DNA of 64,000 nucleotides, taken from the NCBI RefSeq assembly GCF_003259175.1, contig NZ_QGOK01000015.1:62001-126000 (forward strand), read 5' to 3'. The position numbers and the translations under genes are program-made. This stretch comes from Marinomonas shanghaiensis. GTDB lineage: Bacteria; Pseudomonadota; Gammaproteobacteria; Pseudomonadales; Marinomonadaceae. Below are positions 52,730 through 61,846 of this stretch, piece after piece. Numbering within the stretch: the first letter of the stretch is position 1; each line of letters opens with the position of its first letter. The notes below the pieces were generated by a model. The model made no database searches. It was not told the DNA's origin and saw only the letters and a program-made list of their open reading frames with translations.

Positions 52730-54124
52730 ATGTCAATAAAAACCAATAGCAAGACGTCCGAGTCTTCTTCAAATGCTATGTTGCTATTAATTACACGACT
52801 ACACTTCTACATTGGTCTTTTCATCGGGCCTTTTATTTTTGTGGCCGCCCTTACAGGGACGATTTATGTGATTACACCGCAAATAGAAAACGCCCTCTAT
52901 AAAGATGTATTGACCACACAAAATATAGGAGAAAGCCAACCGCTTTCCTTACAAATCGCGGCCGCAAAATCGTCTCTGCAAAGTGATTTGACATTGTTTG
53001 CTGTTCGCCCAGCACCAGAGCTTGGCGATACGACGCGTATCATGTTTTTAGATGAAACAGCACAACATTCCGGTGCTAGAGCCGTGTTCATTGACCCCGC
53101 CACTCTTGAAGTGAAAGGTAATTTACCGGTTTATGGAACAAGCGGCGTTTTACCACTTAGAACCACTATAGATTTTATGCATCGGCAACTTCTTTTAGGA
53201 GAAGTTGGACGCTATTACAGTGAACTGGCTGCTTCTTGGTTGTGGATTGCAGCACTTGGCGGAGTATTTTTGTGGTACAAAGGAGGGAAAAAAAACAGCG
53301 CTGCGTTTGCCATTAGAACAGAGCATCTTCGTAAACGTAGACGTCACTATCAATTAGGATTGTTCCTGTTTGTCGGTTTAGTCTTTGTTTCTATTACAGG
53401 GCTAACTTGGTCAAAATGGGCTGGAGACAATATCAGCACATTGCGCAATAGCATTGGCTGGGTCACACCGTCAGTCTCACAAGACCTCACAACCATAGAT
53501 CACAATATGATGATGTCTGACGAACATGCCGATCATCTAAATCATTCAAGTCACCATAATATGCCGCCAAAGAAACCAGCAGCAGAAAAATTTGAAGATG
53601 TTGATGCTCTATTTGATGGGGTTTTGAAAGCAGCAAGAGACGCTGGAATCGATGCCAATAAATTGGAAATCAGACCATCATCAACAAAAGACAAAGCATG
53701 GAGGGTCAGTGAAATAGATCGCTCTTGGCCAACGCAAGTCGACAGCGTCGCCGTTGATGCGAGTACTATGACAGTGACTAGCCGCGCGGATTTTGCCACC
53801 TTCCCGATTGTTGCCAAGCTGATTCGCTGGGGCATAGATGCGCACATGGGCGTCCTATTCGGTGTTATTAACCAAATCATTCTGACATTTTTTGGGCTTT
53901 CTTTGTGCCTTATGATTATTTGGGGCTATAAAATGTGGTGGATACGACGTCCACAGGCCGGATCCACATCCAAGCCTTTACTGCAGGCTTGGGGGAAACT
54001 GTCATCCACTCAAAAAGTCATTACGGTATTAATCGCCATAGCACTGGGTTTAAGCATGCCTGTTATGGGGGTTAGCTTAATCGCCTTTCTACTCATTGAC
54101 GCTTACCGTTGGAAGCGCCAATAA
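52730..54124 (+). CDS. PepSY-associated membrane protein (PiuB-type)
   Basis: 464 residues with four or more membrane helices and the family N-terminus LHFYIGLFIGPFIFVAALTG. Periplasmic loops carry PepSY-like segments, the FMHRQLLLGEVGRYYSELAA motif and a His/Met cluster (DEHADHLNHSSHHNMPP). Relatives act in siderophore-iron reduction or copper uptake. The histidine loop here and in the upstream protein suggests a shared metal. Confidence 0.87.
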   Translation: MSIKTNSKTSESSSNAMLLLITRLHFYIGLFIGPFIFVAALTGTIYVITPQIENALYKDVLTTQNIGESQPLSLQIAAAKSSLQSDLTLFAVRPAPELGDTTRIMFLDETAQHSGARAVFIDPATLEVKGNLPVYGTSGVLPLRTTIDFMHRQLLLGEVGRYYSELAASWLWIAALGGVFLWYKGGKKNSAAFAIRTEHLRKRRRHYQLGLFLFVGLVFVSITGLTWSKWAGDNISTLRNSIGWVTPSVSQDLTTIDHNMMMSDEHADHLNHSSHHNMPPKKPAAEKFEDVDALFDGVLKAARDAGIDANKLEIRPSSTKDKAWRVSEIDRSWPTQVDSVAVDASTMTVTSRADFATFPIVAKLIRWGIDAHMGVLFGVINQIILTFFGLSLCLMIIWGYKMWWIRRPQAGSTSKPLLQAWGKLSSTQKVITVLIAIALGLSMPVMGVSLIAFLLIDAYRWKRQ

Positions 54125-54138
54125 ACTCGCACAAACTC

Positions 54139-54176
54139 AACAGTGATTGAGCCTTCTTGGCTCGATCACTGTTTAT
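54139..54176 (+). terminator. Terminator after the PepSY gene
   Basis: AACAGTGATTGAGCC with GGCTCGATCACTGTT around TTCTT, one mismatch, followed by TTATT. Confidence 0.75.
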
Positions 54177-54277
54177 TCACTCTGCCGATACTCTAATGTT
54201 CATTTAGTTCTGGCTTTTTCTGGTCTCTCTATGGGTTATCAGTAAAATACACGCTCTTAATTCATCAACATCAGAAC

Positions 54278-55243
54278 ATGTATTTTATGGACACGCAGTC
54301 TCTTGAAACACTCACAGAACAGGTTTTATCCAAATTAGCTCAGCAGCCAAAGGGCGCGCTGCGCCTATTTCATGGCCGAGGACGCTGCTTTACGGGGTTG
54401 GAGCAAATCACTGTCGACTGGCTTGAAGGACAAGTATTGATCGCTCTTTTCAAAGAACCAACGCCTGATGAACTAGACACATTCAATGAAGAAATCATCA
54501 GTTGGACAAGAAAAGCAGAATGGCGCGACAGCAAAGCACAATCGCTATTACTCCAACACAGAAGCCGAGATAAATCGCCAACCGAATGTCTTTGGGGTGA
54601 TTATCAAAAACGTCAGGTTGTAAATGAAGAAGGGCTTATTTTCCAGCTAGATCTTGGTAAAAACCAAAATTCAGGACTGTTCCTAGACATGCGATACGGA
54701 CGACGCTGGGTCAGGGAAAACAGTCAAAATAAACGTGTATTGAATCTATTTGCCTATACCTGTGGTTTCTCGATAGCCGCCATAGACGGCGGAGCCGATT
54801 TTGTTGTCAATTTGGATATGGCAAAAGCCGTTTTAAACAGAGGCCGAGAAAATCACCGACTAAACCAACATGATCTAAATAAAGTAAAGTTCTTCGATCA
54901 TGATATTTTTAAGTCTTGGGGGAAAATCAAAAAATACGGTAAATATGACCTTATCATCGTTGATCCTCCTACATTTCAACTCGGCAGCTTTGCGCTAACG
55001 AAAGATTATCAAAAAATATTGCGCCGCTTACCTGAGTTATTAACTGAAAATGGTCAAGTACTTGCCTGTGTCAACGACCCAAACATTCCTGCGCAATTTT
55101 TAATTGATGGCATGGGTGATGAAGCACCACACTTAGAATATCAATATCGACTCGCTAATCCTCCAGAATTTTTGGATATCGATATCGAAAGCGGACTAAA
55201 AGCACTTATATTTCAGAAAACACCTGATAAAGAAGTTAACTAA
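54278..55243 (+). CDS. Class I SAM-dependent methyltransferase (RlmI/RlmK-like)
   Basis: 321 residues. C-terminal Rossmann methyltransferase with LNLFAYTCGFSIAAIDGGAD for SAM, VVNLDMAKAVLNRGRENHRL and catalytic-loop DPPTFQLGSF, as in the rRNA cytosine methyltransferases RlmI/RlmK(L). The N-terminus lacks a clear PUA domain. Substrate unknown. Start at 54278 or 54287; neither has a clear ribosome binding site. Confidence 0.85.
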   Translation: MYFMDTQSLETLTEQVLSKLAQQPKGALRLFHGRGRCFTGLEQITVDWLEGQVLIALFKEPTPDELDTFNEEIISWTRKAEWRDSKAQSLLLQHRSRDKSPTECLWGDYQKRQVVNEEGLIFQLDLGKNQNSGLFLDMRYGRRWVRENSQNKRVLNLFAYTCGFSIAAIDGGADFVVNLDMAKAVLNRGRENHRLNQHDLNKVKFFDHDIFKSWGKIKKYGKYDLIIVDPPTFQLGSFALTKDYQKILRRLPELLTENGQVLACVNDPNIPAQFLIDGMGDEAPHLEYQYRLANPPEFLDIDIESGLKALIFQKTPDKEVN

Positions 55244-55257
55244 TTAAGGAAATAACA

Positions 55258-55428
55258 ATGGCTAAAACAACTGTCACATTCGAATATGAGAAAGAAACTA
55301 AAAACAGCGTACGCTATCAAGAAGTACCAGAAGAAGGAAAAGCCCCCATCATGGGAACGCTGTATGTACAAAAATGGTTTGCTGGCAACTGCAAGACGCT
55401 AGAAATCACCATAGAGAAAAAAGATTAA
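55258..55428 (+). CDS. Small conserved-looking protein, 56 residues
   Basis: Begins MAKTTVTFEYEKETKNSVRY and ends LEITIEKKD. The alternating pattern suggests a small all-beta protein; a single TrpPhe and one Cys are present. AAGGA lies seven bases before the ATG, and the gene starts 14 bases after the methyltransferase stop, so the two are probably cotranscribed. I do not know a function. Good codon periodicity and strong initiation support a real gene. Confidence 0.75.
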   Translation: MAKTTVTFEYEKETKNSVRYQEVPEEGKAPIMGTLYVQKWFAGNCKTLEITIEKKD

Positions 55429-55441
55429 TTCATCATGTTAC

Positions 55442-55471
55442 TAGATAGTAATAAGACCTTATTACTATCTA
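55442..55471. terminator. Perfect 14-base inverted repeat, probable transcript end
   Basis: TAGATAGTAATAAG and CTTATTACTATCTA are separated by two bases (55442-55455, 55458-55471). It lies between converging genes. It is AT-rich with only a weak T tail, so it is a terminator by position more than by form. Confidence 0.55.
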
Positions 55472-55498
55472 AGTGCTTTATTTTACTTGCCAAAATGG

Positions 55499-56386
55499 TC
55501 ATCTAATCGGCAATACATTCCCTATTATCGTTCCAACGCAAATACAAGCCAACGCAATAACAAGCCCTGCGGTTATCTTCTCATCAAATAAAGGTATGGC
55601 AAACATACTGGCCAACAAGGGCACAATCGCCATGAGTGCTCCCATCTTGGTAGCCCCTAAGATATGCACCGCTTTCCCGTAACAGACAAACTGCACTGCA
55701 ATCGCCATAATAGCCTGATAGAACGCTTGCAATGCTATCATTTCGTATGGCACACCTTGAAATGCCTGTGGTAACTGAGTGAAATAATAAGGAGTAAAGA
55801 CCAACGTAGTGGTAGTAATAACGCCCAACGTTGCATGCCATGGAGGAAACTTCCAGCGCCGTAACAACACAGTAAAAACACCCCAGAAAAGACATGCCAC
55901 TACAAAACTAATGTCACCTACCCAATAAGATGCACTTGATAACAAGGTTTCAAATAATAATATCAAAATACCTAAGCTGCTAATCCCGATGCCCATCCAA
56001 GAAAAACGAGAGTGCCTTTCACCCGCAACAAAATAAGCAAGCACAGCAATCACAATAGGCATTAATCCTGGCAGCAGTAAAGCAGCGTGCGTCGCTGGAG
56101 CGGATTGAAAACCATTAAAAACAGAAAGTGAATAAGCTAACCCTCCCATCGAACCTAGCAACAGCATTTTTCGCTGAAAGATAACTTTACGCTGAACCCA
56201 AATGAAAGGAAAAAAGACAAAAAATGCAGTACCAAAGCGAACCATCATCATATCAGGCAAAGATAATGAAGCCAAAGCACCCGCTCGAGAAATCAATATA
56301 AAACCGGTCCATATTAAAATCGAAATAACGGCAAAAAAATAACCTTTCATCATATTTTCATGGCCTAACAGTGAACGAAATTTCAT
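55499..56386 (-). CDS. EamA/DMT-family transporter
   Basis: About 295 residues with ten membrane helices in two EamA repeats (GYFFAVISILIWTGFILISRAG starts repeat 1; ending GLVIALACICVGTIIG). Metabolite exporter type; substrate unknown. Start at 56386 has AAGG upstream; ATGs at 56353 and 56350 are alternatives and an open frame extends to 56446. Confidence 0.87.
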   Translation of the reverse strand: MKFRSLLGHENMMKGYFFAVISILIWTGFILISRAGALASLSLPDMMMVRFGTAFFVFFPFIWVQRKVIFQRKMLLLGSMGGLAYSLSVFNGFQSAPATHAALLLPGLMPIVIAVLAYFVAGERHSRFSWMGIGISSLGILILLFETLLSSASYWVGDISFVVACLFWGVFTVLLRRWKFPPWHATLGVITTTTLVFTPYYFTQLPQAFQGVPYEMIALQAFYQAIMAIAVQFVCYGKAVHILGATKMGALMAIVPLLASMFAIPLFDEKITAGLVIALACICVGTIIGNVLPIR

Positions 56387-56597
56387 ATTAATGAGCCTTA
56401 TGATGAAAAAAAGGACAGTATATCTATGACATCCTTTCAAAAACAACGGTAAAAACAGGTTTTTCCTGTTAATCCTTCGACTCTAAATGCTTTTCATTTT
56501 TAAATACACTTATAAAATGTGAAAAAAATGTCATTGACCTTTTTTATACCCAATACCTCCTATATTGCAGACTCTGTCTATTTTTGAGTCGCACACC

Positions 56598-58568
56598 ATG
56601 ACACAAACAAAATCACCATTAATACGCCTGCTATCACCTCTCAAGCCGTATCTATTGTTTTTAGTTATTACTTTATTCTGCTTGTCACTGAGCCGTTTGC
56701 TGTTAATGGTCTGGAAATACGAACGAATTGACAGTGTTAGTGATTGGTTCACAATACTGGGCTTCGGCTTACGTATTGATATTGCATCCATTTCATACGT
56801 TACAGGCATCCCAGCTGTCATCAGTTTATTGATTTCAGGCATACCTTATATCAACCGCATTTGGGATTTTTTTACTCGAATCTGGTTAACCTGTACCTTT
56901 GTTTTATTAATATTTATGGAGCTATCAACGCCAGCTTTTATTGAAGAGTACAGCCTAAGACCTAACCGTCTTTTTGTAGAGTATTTGCTCTATCCTAAAG
57001 AAGTGTTCTCTATGCTGATTGAAGGTCATAAGATTACCCTGCTTACAACCACTCTACTCACCACTCTGATTGTGATTTTGGCATATCAGTTTTTTCGCAA
57101 GAAAAGCATAGCTAACCAACCACAGCCTAAGTGGTTCGAACGTCCAGTATTAGTCGTTATCATTTTCTGTCTTGCCTTTCTTGGCGCTCGTTCAAGCTTA
57201 CAGCACAGACCAATCAACCCAAGCTATACGGCATTTACGAATGACCCTTTAGTCAATAGCCTAACATTGAACTCGACCTATTCCCTGCTTTACGCTATCA
57301 GCCAAATGGCTGGCGAAGTAAGTTCATTTGAGCTCTATCCGAAGATGGATCAAGACAGAGTGACCGGCGAAATACACAAAGCAATGGGGATTGAGAAAAG
57401 CCAGTTTACCTCAGCAGAATTACCAACTTTACACAAACAACAAGCAACTCTGCATTTTGATCGCCCAAAGAATCTCGTTATCATTCTTGAAGAAAGCTTA
57501 GGAGCACAATTCGTTGGTAGCTTAGGTGGACTTCCTTTAACACCAGAATATGATAAATTGGTGCCTGAAGCTTGGTCATTCAATAATTTGTACGCCACCG
57601 GAACACGCTCCGTTCGTGGTATAGAAGCGGTGATCACTGGCTTTGTTCCCACGCCTGCAAGAAGCACAGTAAAGCTGCCTAACTCACAAACCAATTTTTT
57701 TACCATTGCCAAACTGCTTGCCAAACAAGGCTACGACACCAATTTTATCTATGGTGGTGGTGCCCATTTTGATAATATGAAAACGTTTTTCTTAGGCAAT
57801 GGTTTTAACTCTATCATCGAAGAAAAAGACTTCATCAACCCAGAATTTATTGGCTCTTGGGGCGTAAGCGATGAAGATCTTTTCACAAAAGCCAATGAAG
57901 ACTTTATTCAGAAATCAAAAACAGGGAAGCCTTTTTTTAGTTTAGTCTTTAGCTCATCCAATCATGACCCTTTCGAATTTCCTGACAATAAAATTGAGCT
58001 ATACAACACGCCAAAAGCGACACGTGAAAACGCTGTAAAATACGCGGATCATGCTATCGGGCACTTCTTTAGACTGGCAAAGCAAGAAGACTACTGGAAA
58101 GATACCGTTTTCTTAGTCGTTGCCGACCATGATGCCCGCACCACTCGGTCTGAATTAGTGCCAATCCCAAGCTTTCACATACCCGCTTTAATCATAGGCG
58201 ATGGGATAAAACCTAAAAATGACAGTCGATTGGCCAGCCAAATAGACTTAGCACCAACGCTTTTGTCATTAATTGGTGTGGATTCCGAACACCCAATTAT
58301 TGGCCAAGACTTTACAAAAGTCGGTGATGATTATTCAGGAAGGGCAATCATGCAATTCAATGAAAACCAAGCGTTTTTAAAAGATGGAAAAGTGGTCATT
58401 TTACAGCCTAAAAAACCACCTACTGCCTTTACTTACTTAAACTCAACCCTTGTACCAACTAATGACCTCAGTGAGGATTTAATCAACCAAGCCATCGCGC
58501 ATCCATTGCTGGGGACTTGGCTATACAATGAAAAAAGATACGACATGATGAGAACAAAAGAGCATTAA
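56598..58568 (+). CDS. LTA synthase-like membrane phosphotransferase (sulfatase fold)
   Basis: 656 residues: five N-terminal membrane helices (to about 200), then a periplasmic sulfatase/alkaline-phosphatase-fold domain. Metal-site residues are NLVIILEES, nucleophile Thr336 in ATGTRSVRG, and VADHDART. In Gram-negatives this family includes OpgB-like phosphoglycerol transferases acting on osmoregulated glucans or envelope glycans; the acceptor here is not known. The longer frame from 56565 would add residues before a clean N-terminus. Confidence 0.9.
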   Translation: MTQTKSPLIRLLSPLKPYLLFLVITLFCLSLSRLLLMVWKYERIDSVSDWFTILGFGLRIDIASISYVTGIPAVISLLISGIPYINRIWDFFTRIWLTCTFVLLIFMELSTPAFIEEYSLRPNRLFVEYLLYPKEVFSMLIEGHKITLLTTTLLTTLIVILAYQFFRKKSIANQPQPKWFERPVLVVIIFCLAFLGARSSLQHRPINPSYTAFTNDPLVNSLTLNSTYSLLYAISQMAGEVSSFELYPKMDQDRVTGEIHKAMGIEKSQFTSAELPTLHKQQATLHFDRPKNLVIILEESLGAQFVGSLGGLPLTPEYDKLVPEAWSFNNLYATGTRSVRGIEAVITGFVPTPARSTVKLPNSQTNFFTIAKLLAKQGYDTNFIYGGGAHFDNMKTFFLGNGFNSIIEEKDFINPEFIGSWGVSDEDLFTKANEDFIQKSKTGKPFFSLVFSSSNHDPFEFPDNKIELYNTPKATRENAVKYADHAIGHFFRLAKQEDYWKDTVFLVVADHDARTTRSELVPIPSFHIPALIIGDGIKPKNDSRLASQIDLAPTLLSLIGVDSEHPIIGQDFTKVGDDYSGRAIMQFNENQAFLKDGKVVILQPKKPPTAFTYLNSTLVPTNDLSEDLINQAIAHPLLGTWLYNEKRYDMMRTKEH

Positions 58569-58597
58569 CAAACCGGTTAAATAAACAGGCATATTCA

Positions 58598-59500
58598 TCA
58601 CAAAGGAGGTACAGACCAATGCTCCAACAGAATGTTAATAAACAAATCAGCCGCAGGCGACACTGAGGTTGAACTGCGTTTGACAAGACCAATCGAGCGG
58701 TCAATTTTTTGTCCTTTTAGCGGCCTTGAAGTCAGTACAGAAGCACTGCTTAAAGGCATGGCAAGTTTGGGTACAATCGATATACCTAGCCCCATTTCCA
58801 CTAATCCTAGAGAAGTGGAAAGGTGCTGAACTTCATAAAAACTGTTTAGCTGTACTTGGTCCCTTGCTAAAGATTTATCTAACAAAATTCGGTTACCACT
58901 AGCACGCCCAACACTGATTAATTTGTATGGCTCCATGTCTGTCCAAGACACTTCTTCCAACTCGCATAACGGATGATCTTTGCGCAAACACACCACAAAT
59001 GGATCGTCCAAAAGCGGTGTAAATGACACTTCTGGATGTTGAGCAATGGCCATATTGATCCCAAAATCTGCGTCTCCACGAATAACAGATTCCAAACCAT
59101 GGTTCGCACTCTCATCTAAAATTTGAATCCGAATACCAGGATAACGCTCATTAAAAACATTGATAACGCTCGGCAAAAAGTAAAAGGCGGCGGTTGGAAT
59201 ACAGGCAATAGTCACCTTCCCTTTTTGCTGAGAAGCCATGTCTTTTATCCCCAAAACAGATAACTCAAAATCTTCCACCATACGTCGAGCTTTTGGCAAA
59301 AACTCACGTCCTACGGAGGTTAACCAAGTCTTCCGAGTGGTTCTTTCAAATAATTGAGCGCCCAAAATCGTCTCTAACTTTTGCATGCGTCTGCTCAAAG
59401 CAGGCTGCGATAAAAAGGTTAATTCTGCCGCATCATGAAAATTTCCCGTTTCTGCAATGCGTATAAAAATAACCAAATCTTTGAATTCTATTTGATGCAC
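58598..59500 (-). CDS. LysR-family transcriptional regulator
   Basis: 300 residues: winged HTH (NFHDAAELTFLSQPALSRRMQKLE) and a LysR substrate-binding domain. Starts with GTG at 59500 behind GGGGTGA. Divergent from prpF-tct, so it is the probable activator of that cassette, responding to the imported carboxylate. Confidence 0.95.
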   Translation of the reverse strand: MHQIEFKDLVIFIRIAETGNFHDAAELTFLSQPALSRRMQKLETILGAQLFERTTRKTWLTSVGREFLPKARRMVEDFELSVLGIKDMASQQKGKVTIACIPTAAFYFLPSVINVFNERYPGIRIQILDESANHGLESVIRGDADFGINMAIAQHPEVSFTPLLDDPFVVCLRKDHPLCELEEVSWTDMEPYKLISVGRASGNRILLDKSLARDQVQLNSFYEVQHLSTSLGLVEMGLGISIVPKLAMPLSSASVLTSRPLKGQKIDRSIGLVKRSSTSVSPAADLFINILLEHWSVPPL

Positions 59501-59546
59501 AGCTCACCCCACTGATTCGTTTTACACATCAATTATGGACTATCTT

Positions 59547-59559
59547 TGCATTTGATGCA
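59547..59559. promoter_or_regulatory. Candidate LysR operator
   Basis: TGCATTTGATGCA is a T-N11-A dyad (TGCAT/ATGCA, three-base centre) in the 118-base lysR/prpF divergent gap, 60 bases before the prpF start. Part of it (TTTGATGCAC) recurs exactly 60 bases away at the lysR start codon. Confidence 0.5.
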
Positions 59560-59618
59560 CGAATATAGGTTATGAGACTTTAGCCGCATGCTCTTACAAC
59601 AACAAAGGTTTAATAAGA

Positions 59619-60680
59619 ATGTCACAAACCATATCTTGCATCATAATGCGTGGCGGCACTTCTAGAGGTCCATACTTGCAAATTTCTGATCTTCCTCAGG
59701 ATCGTAGTGCCTGCGCAGACGTTTTGCTAAAAATCATGGGATCAGGCCATGAACTTCAACTGGATGGCATTGGTGGTGGAAATAGCCTCACCAGCAAAGT
59801 CGCTATGGTTGGCACTTCTACCCACCCAGATGCTGATGTGGACTATTTATTCGCACAGGTTGGTGTGTTAGATAAAATCGTCGATTTTTCACCAAATTGC
59901 GGAAACATGCTTGCTGGTGTTGCTCCCTACGCCATTGAAACAGGATTGTTTCCAGCAAATAAAGGCACAACAACCGTTCGCATTCACAACCTTAACACAG
60001 GCAAAATTATTCATTCGACGGTACAAACACCAGAAGGCAAAGTAGAATATACGGGAGACACCGTAATCAGCGGCACCAATTCACCTGGTGCGCCGATTGA
60101 ATTGACTTTTCTCAATGTTGAAGGCGCTAAAACCGGTAAATTACTACCGACTGGTAATGCCGTAGATAGTATTTATTCAACGGAAGTTACTTGCATTGAT
60201 GCTGCCACACCGGTGGTTTTAATTAAAGCGAGCGACCTTGGAAAAACAGGAAATGAAACACCAAGCGAATTAGATAACGATACTGAATTTATGAGCCGCC
60301 TAGAATCCATCCGTTTAAAAGCAGGCGAACTCATGGGCCTTGGCGATGTTTCAAACTCGGTTATTCCTAAGCCTATTTTACTGTCTCCTGCGAACTATGG
60401 AGGCACCGTTAATGCCCGTTATTTTGTTCCTCACAAATGCCACAAATCATTAGCAGTAACTGGAAGTATTGCCATAGTCACAGCCTGCTGCCTTCCTGGC
60501 ACTGTCGCTGCAAAACTCATCGGTAATAAAGATTCCGAATCTTATTTTACCCTTGAACACCCTTCAGGAAAAATTGAGCTCAATGCTCAACGCAAGGAAG
60601 ACAATTTATCCGCATTGAATAGCGTATCGGTAATTCGAACTGCCCGAAAAATACTGTCAGGTACGGTTTACCTAAATTAA
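59619..60680 (+). CDS. PrpF-family isomerase
   Basis: 353 residues with the family start CIIMRGGTSRGPYL, CGNMLAGVAPYA and the late HKSLAVTGSIAIVTACCLPGT. PrpF proteins move double bonds in unsaturated di/tricarboxylates such as 2-methylaconitate or oxalomesaconate. No prpB, prpC or acnD is nearby; the neighbours are a tricarboxylate transporter, so a role in using an imported aconitate-like acid is more likely than propionate use. That is inference. Confidence 0.9.
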   Translation: MSQTISCIIMRGGTSRGPYLQISDLPQDRSACADVLLKIMGSGHELQLDGIGGGNSLTSKVAMVGTSTHPDADVDYLFAQVGVLDKIVDFSPNCGNMLAGVAPYAIETGLFPANKGTTTVRIHNLNTGKIIHSTVQTPEGKVEYTGDTVISGTNSPGAPIELTFLNVEGAKTGKLLPTGNAVDSIYSTEVTCIDAATPVVLIKASDLGKTGNETPSELDNDTEFMSRLESIRLKAGELMGLGDVSNSVIPKPILLSPANYGGTVNARYFVPHKCHKSLAVTGSIAIVTACCLPGTVAAKLIGNKDSESYFTLEHPSGKIELNAQRKEDNLSALNSVSVIRTARKILSGTVYLN

Positions 60681-60740
60681 CTATCAATACAACAATAACA
60701 AACGTATTGAATATTCATAAAAACAAGAAAGGAAAAAATC

Positions 60741-61823
60741 ATGAAAAAACTTTCCAAGCTCTTAGGCGTTTCCATCCTATCTGTTGGCTGTTTACTGTCT
60801 TTACCAGCAAAAGCGCAGGAAGTAGAACTGCCTTCTACGATTAACTGGACAATACCATTTGGTGTGGGTGGCGGTACGGATGTATGGGCTCGCTTTGTGG
60901 CACCGCATCTAACAAAAAATTTACCTGGCAATCCAACAGTGGTGATTAAAAACCAACCTGGCGGCGGCTCTATTACAGGAACAAACTTATTCTTCCAACG
61001 TGCAAAAAGCAATGGTGAAGATATTTTAGGAACGTCAGCATCAACATTGTACCCATTTATGCTAGGCGATAAGCGTGTACGCTATAACTTTGATAAATGG
61101 ATTCCTCTATTGGCTAGCCCTACAGGTGGCGTTGTTTATGTCCAACCAGATCTTGGCGTGTCTTCGGCTGACGATATTAAGAAATTAGATGGCGTAACGT
61201 TGCCATTTGGCTCTCAAAGCCCAACGGGCCTAGAACTCCCTGTTTTTCTGGCTTTCGAAATGCTAGGGCTTGATATTAAACCTGTTTTTGGTATGAAAAG
61301 TCGTGGGGAAGGCCGTCTTGCTTTCGAGCGCGGTGAAGCCAAAATTGACTTCCAAACATCCTCTGCGTACTTAAGTTCTGCCCTTGATCTAGTGAACAAT
61401 CAAAAAGCCGTACCTTTGTTTTCATTAGGCATTCTGAATAATCAGGGTAAAATTGTTCGAGATCCTGCCTTTGCTGATCTTCCGACCTTTGAAGAGGTTT
61501 ATTTTAAAAAATTTGGCAAACAACCTGAAGGACTAGAATACACAGCGTACAAAAAATTCTTGGCGGCAGGCTTTGCTTTCCAAAAAGTAATTTTTATCCC
61601 AGCAGATACGCCTAGCGATATTATCAACGCTTACCAAATGTCTATCAGAAAGATGTTAAAAGATCCTGCGTTTATCCAAGACTCTGAAGTACAAGTTGGT
61701 CCCTATGAGAACATTGTCGGCATTGATGCAGCGCAATACCTAAGCGAGGCCATCACTGTTTCTCCCGAGTTATACACTTGGATTTCTTCTTGGTTAAAAT
61801 CAAAATTTGATTATACGCTGTAA
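60741..61823 (+). CDS. Tripartite tricarboxylate transporter receptor (TctC/Bug family)
   Basis: 360 residues; signal peptide about 1-26 (ends PAKAQ). Bug motifs NWTIPFGVGGGTDVWARFVA and VIKNQPGGGSITGTNLF. Periplasmic receptor that hands a carboxylate to TctAB. Somewhat longer than usual Bug proteins. Confidence 0.9.
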   Translation: MKKLSKLLGVSILSVGCLLSLPAKAQEVELPSTINWTIPFGVGGGTDVWARFVAPHLTKNLPGNPTVVIKNQPGGGSITGTNLFFQRAKSNGEDILGTSASTLYPFMLGDKRVRYNFDKWIPLLASPTGGVVYVQPDLGVSSADDIKKLDGVTLPFGSQSPTGLELPVFLAFEMLGLDIKPVFGMKSRGEGRLAFERGEAKIDFQTSSAYLSSALDLVNNQKAVPLFSLGILNNQGKIVRDPAFADLPTFEEVYFKKFGKQPEGLEYTAYKKFLAAGFAFQKVIFIPADTPSDIINAYQMSIRKMLKDPAFIQDSEVQVGPYENIVGIDAAQYLSEAITVSPELYTWISSWLKSKFDYTL

Positions 61824-61846
61824 TTTTGTAGCAGGAGTTATTGTTA

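Noticed and set aside
52528-52752. Overlapping frames on both strands between DUF2946 and PepSY genes
   Set aside because: Each overlaps one or both flanking genes, lacks motifs and has no good initiation signal.
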